A stretch of 45,481 nt of DNA from Microbacteriaceae bacterium (GCA_014377425.1 JACMPQ010000031.1:1-45481); one strand, 5' to 3'. Positions 19,536 to 28,526 are shown, counted from the first letter of the stretch. Notes: generated from the sequence alone by a model not told the origin. Numbers and translations: made by a program.

Positions 19536-20723
19536 CTAATTCGCGTCGGCCTCGGCCGGCGCTACAGTTTTTGCTGCTTCAGCCGCTGCTGGTGCAGCGG
19601 CTTTTGGTGCAGTTTTGGGGGCCTCTGCCTCAACCGGCGGTGTGAGCGTCGGTGCCTTTGGGGTGGGCATCGGGCGAGGCTTTCCGGCCATTGGCTTCGG
19701 GGCACCGGAGGGCTTGGGAGCCGCTCCGGGAATCGCTGGAGTCGTGGTCGAGACAGCCGGCTTCGCCGCGGGAGACGAAGCGGCAGCGGGGGGCGAAGCG
19801 GAAGGGGCAGCCGAAACGACCGGAGCCTTCGCCGTTGCAGTCTTCGCCACCGCAGGCTTCACGGCAGTCGAAGCTGCACCAGAGGTCGATGTCGAACTGG
19901 CGGCCGGTGCCTTTGCAGCAGCCGCAGATTTCGCAGCGATTGACGAAGCCGGTGAGGCGGCGGCCTTTGGCGCTGCACTTCGCACTGGGGCAGCAGTCGC
20001 TGGGGCATCAACGACGGACGGCGCGGCAGCAGTAACAGTAGCGGCACCGGTGGCGTCCGGAATCGAAACCGACTCCGAGATCGGGGCGGTCAGACGAGCG
20101 GATGCCAGCGGCGCGGTCATTGCTACGTAGCCGGCGGGCATCTCCGTGGGACGCTCAGCGCGGGCCGGCTTGGAGGCGGCGCGCTTGGCCTCGGCCTCGG
20201 CTTTGGCGTCGGACTTGTTCTTCGCGGGGCCGATGACCATAACCATGTTGCGGCCGTCGATCATTGGGGTGGACTCAACCGAGCCGAACTCCGCGACGTC
20301 CTCCGCGAAGCGCTGGAGCAAACGCACGCCCTGCTCGGGGCGCGATTGCTCGCGGCCACGGAACAAAATCATGGCCTTCACCTTGTCGCCGGCCTTGAGG
20401 AAGCCCTCGGCACGCTTGCGCTTGGTCTCGTAGTCGTGCACGTCGATCTTGAGGCGAAAACGCACCTCTTTGAGAATGGTGTTGGCCTGGTTGCGACGCG
20501 CCTCCTTGGCCTTCTGAGCGGTCTCGTACTTGAACTTGCCGAAGTCCATGATTTTGGCAACGGGCGGCTTGGAGTTGGGAGCGACCTCAACCAGATCCAG
20601 GTCAGCTTCTTGGGCAAGGCGGATCGCATCTTCAATGCGCACAACACCGACCTGCTCGCCGGCCGGTCCGACAAGACGGACTTCCGGTACTCGAATTCGT
20701 TCATTGGTACGGGGATCGCTGAT
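19536..20723 (-). CDS. infC: Translation initiation factor IF-3, AUC start, long Ala/Pro-rich tail
   Basis: IF-3 binds the 30S subunit and checks start-codon pairing. The start chosen is ATC at 20721-20723. AAGGAG lies six bases upstream and the protein then reads [16 protein letters not shown], the canonical actinobacterial IF-3 start. No ATG or GTG fits. IF-3 itself discriminates against AUC, so this allows autoregulation, a known feature of infC. The N domain is about residues 1-75 and the C domain about 84-165, ending MVIGPAKNK. Residues 171-395 form a low-complexity Ala/Pro/Lys/Thr-rich tail, more than doubling the normal length. The tail looks disordered; its role is unknown. Confidence 0.95.
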   Translation of the reverse strand: MSDPRTNERIRVPEVRLVGPAGEQVGVVRIEDAIRLAQEADLDLVEVAPNSKPPVAKIMDFGKFKYETAQKAKEARRNQANTILKEVRFRLKIDVHDYETKRKRAEGFLKAGDKVKAMILFRGREQSRPEQGVRLLQRFAEDVAEFGSVESTPMIDGRNMVMVIGPAKNKSDAKAEAEAKRAASKPARAERPTEMPAGYVAMTAPLASARLTAPISESVSIPDATGAATVTAAAPSVVDAPATAAPVRSAAPKAAASPASSIAAKSAAAAKAPAASSTSTSGAASTAVKPAVAKTATAKAPVVSAAPSASPPAAASSPAAKPAVSTTTPAIPGAAPKPSGAPKPMAGKPRPMPTPKAPTLTPPVEAEAPKTAPKAAAPAAAEAAKTVAPAEADAN

Positions 20724-20982
20724 GCGTTGCTCCTTGGGGTAACAGTCTGTGGCTGCGGAAGTCCGGTGGATACCGATCGACAGACGAAGGAGGAGCAATC
20801 CCAGAAAGCTATGCGCCGTTTCTGGTTTCCCAGATCACGCCGCCCAACTAACCCAGCACCCTGACTACCGGCGAGCAGTTTTTTACTCGTCGGCGGGGCA
20901 CCAACTACCCGGTAACCTTTAATAGCGGTAAGCGCGGGTGGGAGAATCTCCACTTTCGTTCCGAGGCCAGAGCCTCGAAGCC
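20724..20982 (-). promoter_or_regulatory. Long structured 5' leader of infC-rpmI-rplT
   Basis: About 260 bases separate the predicted transcription start from the infC ATC. On the minus strand this leader can form CGAGGC-TCTG-GCCTCG near its 5' end, a stem CCGACGAG/CTCGCCGG with an A-rich loop near 20870-20890, and a TCTGG-GAAA-CCAGA GNRA-type tetraloop hairpin near 20822-20836. Leader-based feedback by L20 is known in other phyla; here it is only a possibility. Confidence 0.4.
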
Positions 20983-20988
20983 TCCGAA

Positions 20989-20997
20989 AGTCTAGCA
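20989..20997 (-). promoter_or_regulatory. Extended -10 promoter of infC operon
   Basis: TGCTAGACT (minus strand) has a TGN extension directly before TAGACT. No strong -35 is seen. It lies in the divergent region with the DUF1844 gene. Confidence 0.5.
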
Positions 20998-21008
20998 GAG
21001 GAACGATC

Positions 21009-21410
21009 ATTACTGAGAACCTGTCCACTCCCTCGACTGCTGCGTCATCGACCGAGGATTTGGAGTCAGGATCCGAGCAAGACCTTGCCGACGACGCGGC
21101 ACGGGACATTGCCGATGTTCCTGCCATCGAAGTCATTAACACCGTGGCGGTGCACCTTTTGAGCGCCGCCGCTGTCAAATGTGGACTCGCCGACGACCCG
21201 GACACCCAACGAGACCTCGACGAGGCCCGCAAGCTCATCATCGCCCTCGCGGGACTGGTGACTGCCTCTGCACCAGAACTCGGAGACCAGCATGCACGCG
21301 CACTACGAGACGGATTGCGTTCCCTGCAGCTCGCCTTTCGTGAAGCATCGGTGTATCCGGATGCCGTCGGCAAGGGTCCGGGCGAAAAGCTCACCGGTCC
21401 GGTTAACTAA
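21009..21410 (+). CDS. DUF1844 family protein, apparent ATT start
   Basis: Conserved actinobacterial protein of unknown function that usually lies next to infC. The conserved core IADVPAIEVINTVAVHLLSAAAVKCGLADDP is followed by DEARKLIIALAGLV, ARALRDGLRSLQLAFREAS and GKGPGEK. Upstream in frame, AGAGGA lies six bases before ATT (21009-21011), after which the reading ITENLSTPS resembles the usual M-S/T-E start. The only standard alternative is TTG at 21060, where a GAGG is only two bases away, too close. An AUU start would be notable; sequencing error or use of TTG cannot be excluded. The product is 133 or 116 residues. Confidence 0.85.
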   Translation: MTENLSTPSTAASSTEDLESGSEQDLADDAARDIADVPAIEVINTVAVHLLSAAAVKCGLADDPDTQRDLDEARKLIIALAGLVTASAPELGDQHARALRDGLRSLQLAFREASVYPDAVGKGPGEKLTGPVN

Positions 21411-21431
21411 GCTGCGGTCCCGCCTCGGTGC

Positions 21432-22205
21432 CTAGCCGACAGCAATAGCGCGAAGCCGCAGTCCAAGCGAGTCGACCCGGGCGGTGATGAGCGTGCTCGC
21501 CGCACACCGTTGCTGCAGGGACGAGGTGACCGTTGCAAGTGCGACCCTGTCGAGACCCGCGGTCAACGTGAAAACCACGATGATCTCGGGGCCGGCAAGA
21601 ACGCTCGCCGGGTCGCCGTTGAGCACGGAGATCTCCAGCACCGCGGACTCGGATGCCGCGATCCGCGCGAACTCCACAGCAACATCCGGGTCTTCAAAAC
21701 TTGGCGTCCAGGGCTCCTGTTGTGCGATTGCCCAGATCGCGGGACGACGCACCGCGAATGCGGTAGGGGAGCCGGGATCGAGAATCACTAACTCTGTGTT
21801 CTCGCTGGCCGCGGCCAAGCCGACGCGCACCGCATCCACGGGCACCGGCCGAGCGCGAGGATTCCACCGCCCCATTGCCGCCACCGAGCTAAACACCGGC
21901 AGCACGTTTCGGCCGTCGGGACCGGCCACCATCACAATGGCGAGTTCAGCACTCTTATCCACGGCCAGCCCCGAAGCGGAAAGGCCAGGTTCACCGAGGG
22001 TTGCCACAAGCGGGATAAGCAGTCGACTGGAGCGCAGAGCATCGATGACACCAACAGGCGACAGGCTTCCGATTGGGGAGGCCGACTGGAATTGGTGCAA
22101 GGCGCTCAGCAGCCGTGCATCGGCAGACCCGTCGTCCCCCGCGAACGCGTTCTGGTCGAAGTGTCGTCCGGCCCAGGGGGTGCCGGCGGAGTCGGCGGCA
22201 ACCAT
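21432..22205 (-). CDS. SseB N-terminal domain protein
   Basis: Conserved actinobacterial protein of unknown function, 257 residues, with an SseB-type N-terminal domain. Recognisable parts are LLSALHQFQ, RLLIPLVATLGE, KSAELAIVMVAGPDGRNVLPVFSSVAAMGRWNPRARPVPVDAVRVGLAAA and LVILDPGSP. The start ATG overlaps the priA stop (TAATG), so it is the last gene of the his operon and translationally coupled. Family members are commonly found at this place; function is not established. Confidence 0.85.
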   Translation of the reverse strand: MVAADSAGTPWAGRHFDQNAFAGDDGSADARLLSALHQFQSASPIGSLSPVGVIDALRSSRLLIPLVATLGEPGLSASGLAVDKSAELAIVMVAGPDGRNVLPVFSSVAAMGRWNPRARPVPVDAVRVGLAAASENTELVILDPGSPTAFAVRRPAIWAIAQQEPWTPSFEDPDVAVEFARIAASESAVLEISVLNGDPASVLAGPEIIVVFTLTAGLDRVALATVTSSLQQRCAASTLITARVDSLGLRLRAIAVG

Positions 22206-22954
22206 TAGTTGCCGGCGAGCTCCAGCGCTTCGGTGAGGGTGAAGGCCTTGGCATAAAGAGCCTTGCCAACGATGGCACCCTCGACCCCTGCCGATACGAG
22301 CTCGCGAAGTGCGGAAATGTCGTCAAGGGTGGCGATGCCACCCGAGGCGATCACCGGCTTGTCGGTGCGAGCTGCCACCTCCCGAAGCAGTTCCATGTTG
22401 GGGCCCTGCAGTGTGCCGTCTTTGGTGACGTCAGTGAGAACGTAGCGCGAGCATCCAGCTTTCTCCAGACGCTCTAATACCTCCCAGAGGTCACCACCGT
22501 CTTTCGTCCAACCGCGGGCGGCCAGGGTTGTGCCGCGCACATCCAGTCCGACGGCGATTGCGTCGCCGTATTCCGCGATCACACGGTCTGCCCATTGCGG
22601 ATTTTCTAGCGCCGCGGTGCCGAGGTTGATTCGGGATGCCCCGGTGGCAAGCGCTGCTTTGAGGCTGTCATCGTCGCGAATACCGCCGGACAGCTCGATC
22701 AGCGCGCTGCCACCGACCCGCTGGATGACCTCGGCGATGGTCTTACGGTTATCACCGCGACCGAAAGCCGCGTCGAGGTCTACCAGGTGAATCCATTCCG
22801 CACCCTGGTTGGCCCAGTCAGCCGCAGCATCGGTGGGAGCGCCGTAGCTGGTCTCGCTGCCGGCCGCGCCCTGGGTGAGGCGAACAGCCTTCCCGTCGGC
22901 AACATCGACGGCGGGAAGCAAAATGAGGCGGGGACGAGCGGTAGCGTCAGTCAT
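22205..22954 (-). CDS. priA: Phosphoribosyl isomerase A (bifunctional HisA/TrpF)
   Basis: TIM-barrel isomerase. In actinobacteria this protein serves both histidine (ProFAR isomerisation) and tryptophan (PRA isomerisation) synthesis. It has the catalytic aspartates D17 in LLPAVDV and D175 in [12 protein letters not shown], and phosphate-binding SGGIR and SGGIAT motifs. I chose the ATG at 22952-22954 (249 residues). A longer frame from a TTG at 22987 would add eleven unconserved residues. Dual activity is inferred from the clade and cannot be proved from these residues. Confidence 0.93.
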   Translation of the reverse strand: MTDATARPRLILLPAVDVADGKAVRLTQGAAGSETSYGAPTDAAADWANQGAEWIHLVDLDAAFGRGDNRKTIAEVIQRVGGSALIELSGGIRDDDSLKAALATGASRINLGTAALENPQWADRVIAEYGDAIAVGLDVRGTTLAARGWTKDGGDLWEVLERLEKAGCSRYVLTDVTKDGTLQGPNMELLREVAARTDKPVIASGGIATLDDISALRELVSAGVEGAIVGKALYAKAFTLTEALELAGN

Positions 22955-23006
22955 CGGAAAACTCTCTGTGGAAACGGCGGGGTACAACTGAGGTGAAATG
23001 GGTCAT

Positions 23007-23645
23007 CTAGGTGGTCAGTGACTGGATCCAGTTATGGAGCAACCGGATGCCGGCCTCCCCCGATTTCTCGGGATGAAACTGAGTCGCCGTGAGGGGTCCA
23101 TTTTCGACCGCGGCGACGAAGCGACTGCCGTGCTCGGCCCAGGTGACAGACGGGGCCGTAAACGGACGCTCGGTTTCTAACGTCCATTCCTGTGCGGCGT
23201 AGGAGTGCACAAAGTAAAAGCGTTCTTCTTCGATCCCAGAGAAAATCTTCGAATCGCTGGCGACTTCAACGGTGTTCCAGCCCATGTGAGGCAACACCGG
23301 TGCCTGAAGCTCGGTTACAGCCCCCGGCCACTCGCCGAGCCCTTCGGTCTGCACACCGCGTTCATCGCCGCTGTCGAACATGATTTGCATTCCGACACAG
23401 ATGCCCAGCACGGGACGTCCACCGGCAAGGCGACGCTCGATGAGTTCCGCACCGTGGACCGAGCCGAGCGCAGCCATGACTGCCGAGAACGCCCCGACAC
23501 CGGGAACAAGCAAGCCATCGGCCTCGGCCACCTTCTTCCGGTTGGCCGTGAGCTCTACCTCTGCCCCGGCGTGCTCCAAAGCTTTGACCGCGGAATGCAC
23601 GTTCCCAGATCCGTAGTCGAGCACCACCACTTTGGGCAACGCCAT
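23007..23645 (-). CDS. hisH: Imidazole glycerol phosphate synthase, glutaminase subunit
   Basis: Class I glutamine amidotransferase that feeds ammonia to HisF. The catalytic triad is C83 in GICVGMQ with H191 and E193 in FHPEKSG. The 212-residue length is normal. The ATG at 23643-23645 follows the hisB TAA by one base. An in-frame GTG twelve bases upstream would overlap hisB and is the alternative. HisF is not encoded in the window. Confidence 0.96.
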   Translation of the reverse strand: MALPKVVVLDYGSGNVHSAVKALEHAGAEVELTANRKKVAEADGLLVPGVGAFSAVMAALGSVHGAELIERRLAGGRPVLGICVGMQIMFDSGDERGVQTEGLGEWPGAVTELQAPVLPHMGWNTVEVASDSKIFSGIEEERFYFVHSYAAQEWTLETERPFTAPSVTWAEHGSRFVAAVENGPLTATQFHPEKSGEAGIRLLHNWIQSLTT

Positions 23646-23646
23646 A

Positions 23647-24252
23647 TTAGAGCGCACCCTTGGTCGACGGGATGCCGCTCACGCGGGCATCCGGAGCGAT
23701 AGCGAACCGCAATGCTCGGGCAAAAGCCTTGAACTCAGCCTCGGCGATGTGATGCGGGTCGCGGCCACCCAGCACGGTGACGTGCACCGTGAGGCCTGCG
23801 TGGAAAGTGACCGCCTCAAAAACGTGACGCACCATAGATCCGGTGAAATGACCGCCAATCAGGTGTAGCTCGAAGCCGGCTGGCTCACCACCGTGCACGA
23901 GGAACGGACGCCCGGAGACGTCAACCACCGCCTGGACGAGTGCCTCATCGAGGGGAACCAGGGCGTCACCAAAGCGTGCGATTCCCGCTTTGTCACCGAG
24001 GGCCTGCCCGATTGCTTTACCGAGAACAATTCCAATGTCTTCGACCGTGTGGTGAACATCGATGTCCGTATCGCCGGAAGCCCGCACGGTGAGGTCGATG
24101 AGCGAGTGCTTGGAGAAGGCGGTCAACATGTGGTTGAAGAACGGGACCGAAGTCTGAATGTCGGAGTGACCGGTGCCGTCGAGGTTGAGCGACAGGTCGA
24201 TTGTCGACTCGCTCGTTTCACGCTGCAGGTGGGCGGTTCGTTGGCTGGTCAT
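23647..24252 (-). CDS. hisB: Imidazoleglycerol-phosphate dehydratase
   Basis: Monofunctional Mn-dependent dehydratase of histidine synthesis, 201 residues. The metal-binding motifs [12 protein letters not shown] (about 67-78) and [17 protein letters not shown] (about 165-181) are both intact, as is [22 protein letters not shown] lies six bases upstream of the ATG, indicating a leaderless internal promoter in the 62-base gap after hisC. Confidence 0.97.
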   Translation of the reverse strand: MTSQRTAHLQRETSESTIDLSLNLDGTGHSDIQTSVPFFNHMLTAFSKHSLIDLTVRASGDTDIDVHHTVEDIGIVLGKAIGQALGDKAGIARFGDALVPLDEALVQAVVDVSGRPFLVHGGEPAGFELHLIGGHFTGSMVRHVFEAVTFHAGLTVHVTVLGGRDPHHIAEAEFKAFARALRFAIAPDARVSGIPSTKGAL

Positions 24253-24258
24253 CCGGCA

Positions 24259-24264
24259 ATTCTA
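24259..24264 (-). promoter_or_regulatory. -10 element of hisB, leaderless
   Basis: TAGAAT, near-consensus, ends six bases before the hisB ATG and would drive hisB-hisH-priA-sseB independently of hisC. Confidence 0.55.
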
Positions 24265-24314
24265 GCGATGGCCGTGGATCTGGCCAGACGACCAAACCAT
24301 ACGGGCTGTTTCGT

Positions 24315-25394
24315 CTATTGCCCGGTAATGCGGGCTACGGCGTTGAGAAACTCGGTCGTTTCCGCCTCCGTGCCCGCAGTCACACGAAGGTGCCCGGGCA
24401 TTCCGAGGTCACGGATGATGATGCCCTCGGCGAGGAGAGCTTCAAAAAGGGCATTGGGATCGTCGACGCCGCCGAACAGAACGAAGTTAGCCCAGCTCGG
24501 CCAGACTGGAAATCCGAGCTTCGGAAGCTCGCGCAGAAGCCTGTCTCTCTGCACCCGAATGTCATCGACCATCGCCAGCATTTCTGTCGCATGTGCGAGG
24601 GCCGCGATGGCCGCCGCCTGGGTCAGCGCAGACAGATGATATGGCAGTCGAACCAGGCGCATCGCGTCGATGACCGCCGGATCGGCGGCAAGATAGCCGA
24701 CCCTCGCCCCCGCGAAGGCAAAGGCCTTGCTCATGGTGCGCGAGACGATCAACCGTTCTCGCCCCGGAAGCAGGGTGAGGGCCGTTGGCAATCCCTCGGG
24801 GGCAAATTCGGCATAGGCCTCATCCACAACAACCATGCCTTCGGTGGCATCGTAGGCTGCCACGATCGTGTCGAGCGATAGCGGGGTGCCGGTGGGATTG
24901 TTCGGGGAACAAAAGAAGATCACGTCGGGAGTTTCCCGACATACCCAGTCGACGGCGGTCTGGGGGGAGATTTCGAAGTTTGCATCGCGCTGCCCGGCGA
25001 TCCAACGCGTCCCTGTGGCTCCGGCAATGATCGAATGCATGGAGTAGGTGGGAGGGAAACCCAGAACCGTTCTCCCCGGGCCGCCGAATGCCTGCAAAAT
25101 CTGCTGTAATACCTCGTTGGAGCCGTTTGCGGCCCACAGATTATCCGCTATGAGGCCATGCCCGAGGTAGCCCGCCAAGCTCGAGCGCAATTGGTGAAAG
25201 TCACGCTCCGGGTACCGGTTGACCGACATGATGGCCGAAGCGAGGGCGACGACGATGTCATGAGCCACCGCTTCCGGAATCGGATGCGTGTTTTCGTTCA
25301 CATTCAGGGCAATTCGTACCTGAGCCTCGGGTGCCCCGTACGGCTTCAGCCCTCGGAGGTCGGCACGTATCGGCAGATCGGCAAGCGAAGTCAT
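24315..25394 (-). CDS. hisC: Histidinol-phosphate aminotransferase
   Basis: PLP aminotransferase (class I/II) making histidinol phosphate. It is 359 residues. It has LNVNENTHPIPEAV near the start, the Asn in CSPNNPTGT (162-170), VVDEAYAEF at 189-197, and the Schiff-base lysine at about K223 in SRTMSKAFAFAGARVGYL. The ATG is six bases after TAAGCT, a leaderless arrangement. hisD, often directly upstream of hisC in actinobacteria, is not present here; a LysM gene takes that place. Confidence 0.95.
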   Translation of the reverse strand: MTSLADLPIRADLRGLKPYGAPEAQVRIALNVNENTHPIPEAVAHDIVVALASAIMSVNRYPERDFHQLRSSLAGYLGHGLIADNLWAANGSNEVLQQILQAFGGPGRTVLGFPPTYSMHSIIAGATGTRWIAGQRDANFEISPQTAVDWVCRETPDVIFFCSPNNPTGTPLSLDTIVAAYDATEGMVVVDEAYAEFAPEGLPTALTLLPGRERLIVSRTMSKAFAFAGARVGYLAADPAVIDAMRLVRLPYHLSALTQAAAIAALAHATEMLAMVDDIRVQRDRLLRELPKLGFPVWPSWANFVLFGGVDDPNALFEALLAEGIIIRDLGMPGHLRVTAGTEAETTEFLNAVARITGQ

Positions 25395-25400
25395 TGACTT

Positions 25401-25406
25401 AGCTTA
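25401..25406 (-). promoter_or_regulatory. -10 element of hisC, leaderless
   Basis: TAAGCT ends six bases before the hisC ATG; no Shine-Dalgarno is seen. Confidence 0.5.
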
Positions 25407-25437
25407 AAGCCCCCGGTCAACACGAAGCCGCCGTAGC

Positions 25438-25761
25438 TCAGCCTCGGTAACCGGCGGGGATCGCCAACGACTGACCCGGCTGTACAACCGCAGATGGCAG
25501 ATTGTTTAGTCGCACAATGTCTGCCACAACATCGCGGGGGTCGGCCGAGGGAGCGACCACTACGGCAAGCTGCCAGAGAGACTGGCCCGCTTCAACCTGA
25601 ACGTGGCGGTAGTTCACCGACGAGGAAGTGCCACTCGCTGAGGCCGCTGATGCGTTGGCGATGAAAGAACCCATAAGCGCGGTTGCTGGGAGCAGGAGCG
25701 CGGCACCAATGACGATTCGACCGCGGCGGGTCAATCGCAGATGGCTTGTAGGCAAACTCAT
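25438..25761 (-). CDS. LysM-domain protein, secreted or membrane-anchored
   Basis: Small cell-wall-associated protein next to lexA. A basic start (MSLPTSHLRLTRRGR) is followed by a hydrophobic segment at about 18-35 (IVIGAALLLPATALMGSFIANA), which can be a signal or anchor. A single LysM peptidoglycan-binding domain lies at about 52-105 (HVQVEAGQSLWQLA ... IVRLNNLPSAVVQPGQSLAIPA). I chose the ATG at 25759-25761 (107 residues) because AAAGAGA lies upstream; the frame is open to 25848 but without support. An imperfect SOS-like box lies about 57 bases upstream. In several actinobacteria the lexA-linked LysM protein is a cell-division inhibitor, so an SOS role is possible. Confidence 0.88.
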   Translation of the reverse strand: MSLPTSHLRLTRRGRIVIGAALLLPATALMGSFIANASAASASGTSSSVNYRHVQVEAGQSLWQLAVVVAPSADPRDVVADIVRLNNLPSAVVQPGQSLAIPAGYRG

Positions 25762-25817
25762 GGTCGTTCTCTTTCGCTTGGTCTTCGAAAATTCAGTTGT
25801 TGCGCTTTTCCTAAATA

Positions 25818-25831
25818 CGAACGTATCTTCG
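25818..25831. promoter_or_regulatory. Imperfect SOS-like box near the LysM gene
   Basis: CGAACGTATCTTCG deviates from CGAAC-N4-GTTCG at one base in the right half. It lies 57-70 bases upstream of the LysM ATG. Confidence 0.4.
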
Positions 25832-25891
25832 AATAACACAAACCACAAGGGTCATTTTCGAAGTTACGCCCGAAGAATCACCGACACGCTA

Positions 25892-25904
25892 GAACACCTG
25901 TTCG
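25892..25904. promoter_or_regulatory. SOS box (LexA operator) of lexA
   Basis: GAACACCTGTTCG fits the actinobacterial LexA operator GAAC-N4-GTTC exactly. It lies 20 bases upstream of TAAAAT (25925-25930), a likely lexA -10, so it overlaps the expected -35 region. Autoregulation of lexA follows from this. Confidence 0.85.
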
Positions 25905-25924
25905 TAATAGTTGCCCGTGTTCGA

Positions 25925-25930
25925 TAAAAT
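25925..25930 (+). promoter_or_regulatory. Predicted -10 of lexA
   Basis: TAAAAT just after the SOS box. The transcript would have a leader of about 190 bases, in which I see nothing recognisable. Confidence 0.45.
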
Positions 25931-26126
25931 CGGGGAGTCACCGACAGAGAACCAGCAACCACTGACATTCGGTGAACGCCCGCCAAGAGGTCAACGCCGG
26001 GGAAGCTCACTAGCGGACACGAACCCTCGACGTGCAGCAATATCGGATGCGCAGCAATACCAAACGATTGACAGCAGTGCCGAGCGAAACCAGTGCGGCC
26101 CCTGCCGCTGAGAAACAGGAGCATCC

Positions 26127-26909
26127 ATGCCACAGGGTCGAAAAGAGCAGACAGCCGTCACCGCACGAAAGGCAAGTCTGGTCAAGGCGAGCCTCGCCCG
26201 TTCGGCGGGCCGAGGTACCGATGGTCCCCTCGCCTCGGTCGAGAAGACGCCCACCCGCCGCCGAAAGAGCCTCAGCGAAAAACAGCGAGCGATCTTGGGT
26301 GTTATTCGAGACTCTGTAGCTGATCGCGGTTATCCCCCGACCATGCGCGAGATCGGCGATGCGGTTGGACTCGCGTCGCTCTCGAGTGTCACCCATCAAC
26401 TGAATCAGCTCGAACTCAGTGGTTACTTGCGCCGCGACCCCAACCGCCCCCGCGCGCTCGAAATTCTGATCGACCTTCCCCGTACCGAGACCGTGGAATC
26501 TGGCGTTCCCGCCGATTACCCTACCCAGGTGGGTGACGCCGCGATGGTGCCACTGGTCGGACGAATTGCGGCGGGAATTCCGATCACCGCTGAGCAGCAA
26601 ATCGACGAAATCTTTCCGCTACCTCGGCAATTGGTGGGCAAGGGCGATCTCTTCATGTTGAAGGTCGTCGGTGACTCGATGATTGATGCGGCGATCTGCG
26701 ACGGGGACTGGATTGTGGTCCGTCAGCAGAGGACGGCGGAAAATGGCGACATCGTCGCGGCCCTCCTCGACGACGAAGCGACCGTGAAAGTATTCCAGCA
26801 GCGCGACGGGCACACCTGGCTACTGCCCCGAAACACTGCGTTCGCGCCGATTCTCGGCGACTATGCGGAAGTTTTGGGCAAGGTTGTGGCCGTCCTTCGG
26901 TCGGTTTAG
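26127..26909 (+). CDS. lexA: SOS repressor LexA
   Basis: Represses DNA-damage genes and is inactivated by RecA-stimulated self-cleavage. The winged-helix DNA-binding domain is at about 48-112 ([41 protein letters not shown]). The cleavage site A149-G150 lies in GRIAAGIPI, with catalytic S184 in GDSMID and K221 in EATVKVF. An N-terminal extension of about 45 basic residues precedes the DNA-binding domain. AGGAG lies eight bases upstream of the ATG. It is divergent from the LysM gene and convergent with hflX. Confidence 0.97.
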   Translation: MPQGRKEQTAVTARKASLVKASLARSAGRGTDGPLASVEKTPTRRRKSLSEKQRAILGVIRDSVADRGYPPTMREIGDAVGLASLSSVTHQLNQLELSGYLRRDPNRPRALEILIDLPRTETVESGVPADYPTQVGDAAMVPLVGRIAAGIPITAEQQIDEIFPLPRQLVGKGDLFMLKVVGDSMIDAAICDGDWIVVRQQRTAENGDIVAALLDDEATVKVFQQRDGHTWLLPRNTAFAPILGDYAEVLGKVVAVLRSV

Positions 26910-26993
26910 CCCGGCCTATAAAATCGCTGGCGGCTACACCGTGATCAGCTGAAGCGCGTCAAGAAAAACCCAGGCAAACAAAATTCCAGTCAG

Positions 26994-28526
26994 CTAGACC
27001 GTGACCGGCGTCACAACAAATTCGGCCAGGGCTGCCTGCTGCTCGTCGGTGACCAAGACGGTGATGCGGGTTCCACTCTCGTCATAGCTGGTCTCCACGA
27101 TTCGCGCGTTGTCGTGGAGGCGCGCCACCACGTCACCGCGGTGGAACGGAACCAAGAGAACGAGTTTGATCGACGGCTCGGGAAGCAGTTCGGCGATCCG
27201 AGCCAGAAGCTCATCAATACCCTCACCGGAACGCGCTGAAACGAAGATCGCCCGAGGTTCCAGCCCGCGAAGCACGATTCGTTGGTCATCTTCGACGAGA
27301 TCAGCTTTGTTGAACACCACAATTTCGGGAAGATGACGCGCCTCTACCTCGCCGATGACGTCGCGCACCGTACGTAACTGGCTGGCCGGATCTGGATGGG
27401 AGCCATCGACCACGTGCACGATGACATCCGCGTCTGCCACCTCCTCAAGGGTGGAACGAAATGCCTCGACCAATTGGTGAGGCAAGTTGCGCACGAAGCC
27501 GACGGTGTCAGTCAGCGTGTAGTGCTGACCGCTCGGGGTCACGTTCCTGCGTACCGCCGTGTCGAGGGTCGCGAACAGAGCATTCTCCACAAGGGCCCCG
27601 GCGCTGGTTATCCGATTCAACAGCGACGACTTGCCTGCGTTGGTGTAACCGGTTATTGCGACCGACGGCACCGAGTTGCGCACGCGGTTGGCTCGTTTCG
27701 CCACCCGCGACGGCTTGAATGCCAAAATCTGCTTTCGAAGACGTGACATCCGGGTGTGAATGCGCCGCCGATCAAGTTCGATCTTGGTTTCACCAGGCCC
27801 ACGTGAGCCCATTCCGTTGCCGGCACCGACCTGCCCACCGGCTTGGCGAGACATCGACTCCCCCCAGCCCCGAAGCCGCGGCAGGAGGTATTCGAGCTGG
27901 GCTAATTCGACTTGAGCTTTGCCCTCACGGCTCTTGGCGTGCTGGCTAAAAATATCGAGGATTACGGCCGTTCGATCGATGACCTTTACCTTGACCACGT
28001 CTTCTAGGGCGCGCCGTTGGCTGGGCGCTAATTCGCCGTCAACGATCACCGTATCGGCGCCGACTGCCGCAACTACACCGCGAAGCTCTTGCGTCTTACC
28101 CTTACCAAAGTAGGTGCTGGGATCCGGATGAGCGCGACGCTGGAGTAGCCCGTCGAGCACTACAGCCCCCGCGGTCTCGGCCAACGCAAACAACTCACGC
28201 ATTGAGTTTTCGGCATCGGCCACCGTGCCCTGCGTGTAAATACCAATGAGAACGACGCGCTCAATTCGGAGCTGCCGGTACTCGACCTCGGTGACATCCT
28301 CGAGCTCGGTGGAAAGCCCCGCGACCCGCCGCAATGCCTGCCGGTCTTCCCGCTCGGACTGATCCCCGTCGTGACTGTCGGCATTATCACCGACGGCCCG
28401 AGTCTGCAGAGCCTGTGCGCTTTGCGAAGTGAAAATGCTGTAACCGGCTGGTTTTGCGGCCGAATTGCCGAGAACGCGCTCGATTACGTCGTCTTCGTCA
28501 CGTTTGATCGGCTCTGAATCAATCAT
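26994..28526 (-). CDS. hflX: GTPase HflX
   Basis: Ribosome-associated GTPase that splits stalled or hibernating 70S ribosomes. It is 510 residues from the ATG at 28524-28526. The HflX N-terminal domain (about 85-230) includes STYFGKGKTQELRG and PSQRRALEDV. A Gly-rich loop (QAGGQVGAGNGMGSRGPGETK) lies near 228-248. G1 is GYTNAGKS at 293-300, with DTVG and NKADL following. The first 80 residues are variable and acidic. TAGGGT lies seven bases upstream of the ATG, so the transcript is probably leaderless. Confidence 0.95.
   Translation of the reverse strand: MIDSEPIKRDEDDVIERVLGNSAAKPAGYSIFTSQSAQALQTRAVGDNADSHDGDQSEREDRQALRRVAGLSTELEDVTEVEYRQLRIERVVLIGIYTQGTVADAENSMRELFALAETAGAVVLDGLLQRRAHPDPSTYFGKGKTQELRGVVAAVGADTVIVDGELAPSQRRALEDVVKVKVIDRTAVILDIFSQHAKSREGKAQVELAQLEYLLPRLRGWGESMSRQAGGQVGAGNGMGSRGPGETKIELDRRRIHTRMSRLRKQILAFKPSRVAKRANRVRNSVPSVAITGYTNAGKSSLLNRITSAGALVENALFATLDTAVRRNVTPSGQHYTLTDTVGFVRNLPHQLVEAFRSTLEEVADADVIVHVVDGSHPDPASQLRTVRDVIGEVEARHLPEIVVFNKADLVEDDQRIVLRGLEPRAIFVSARSGEGIDELLARIAELLPEPSIKLVLLVPFHRGDVVARLHDNARIVETSYDESGTRITVLVTDEQQAALAEFVVTPVTV

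Noticed and set aside
20378-21394. 338-codon minus-strand frame over the infC leader and DUF1844
   Set aside because: It overlaps infC in another frame and DUF1844 in antisense, and its composition is Arg/Ser-rich shadow-like. Both real genes are well supported.
26910-26993. Terminator between the converging lexA and hflX
   Set aside because: I looked for an inverted repeat with a T-tract and found none convincing.
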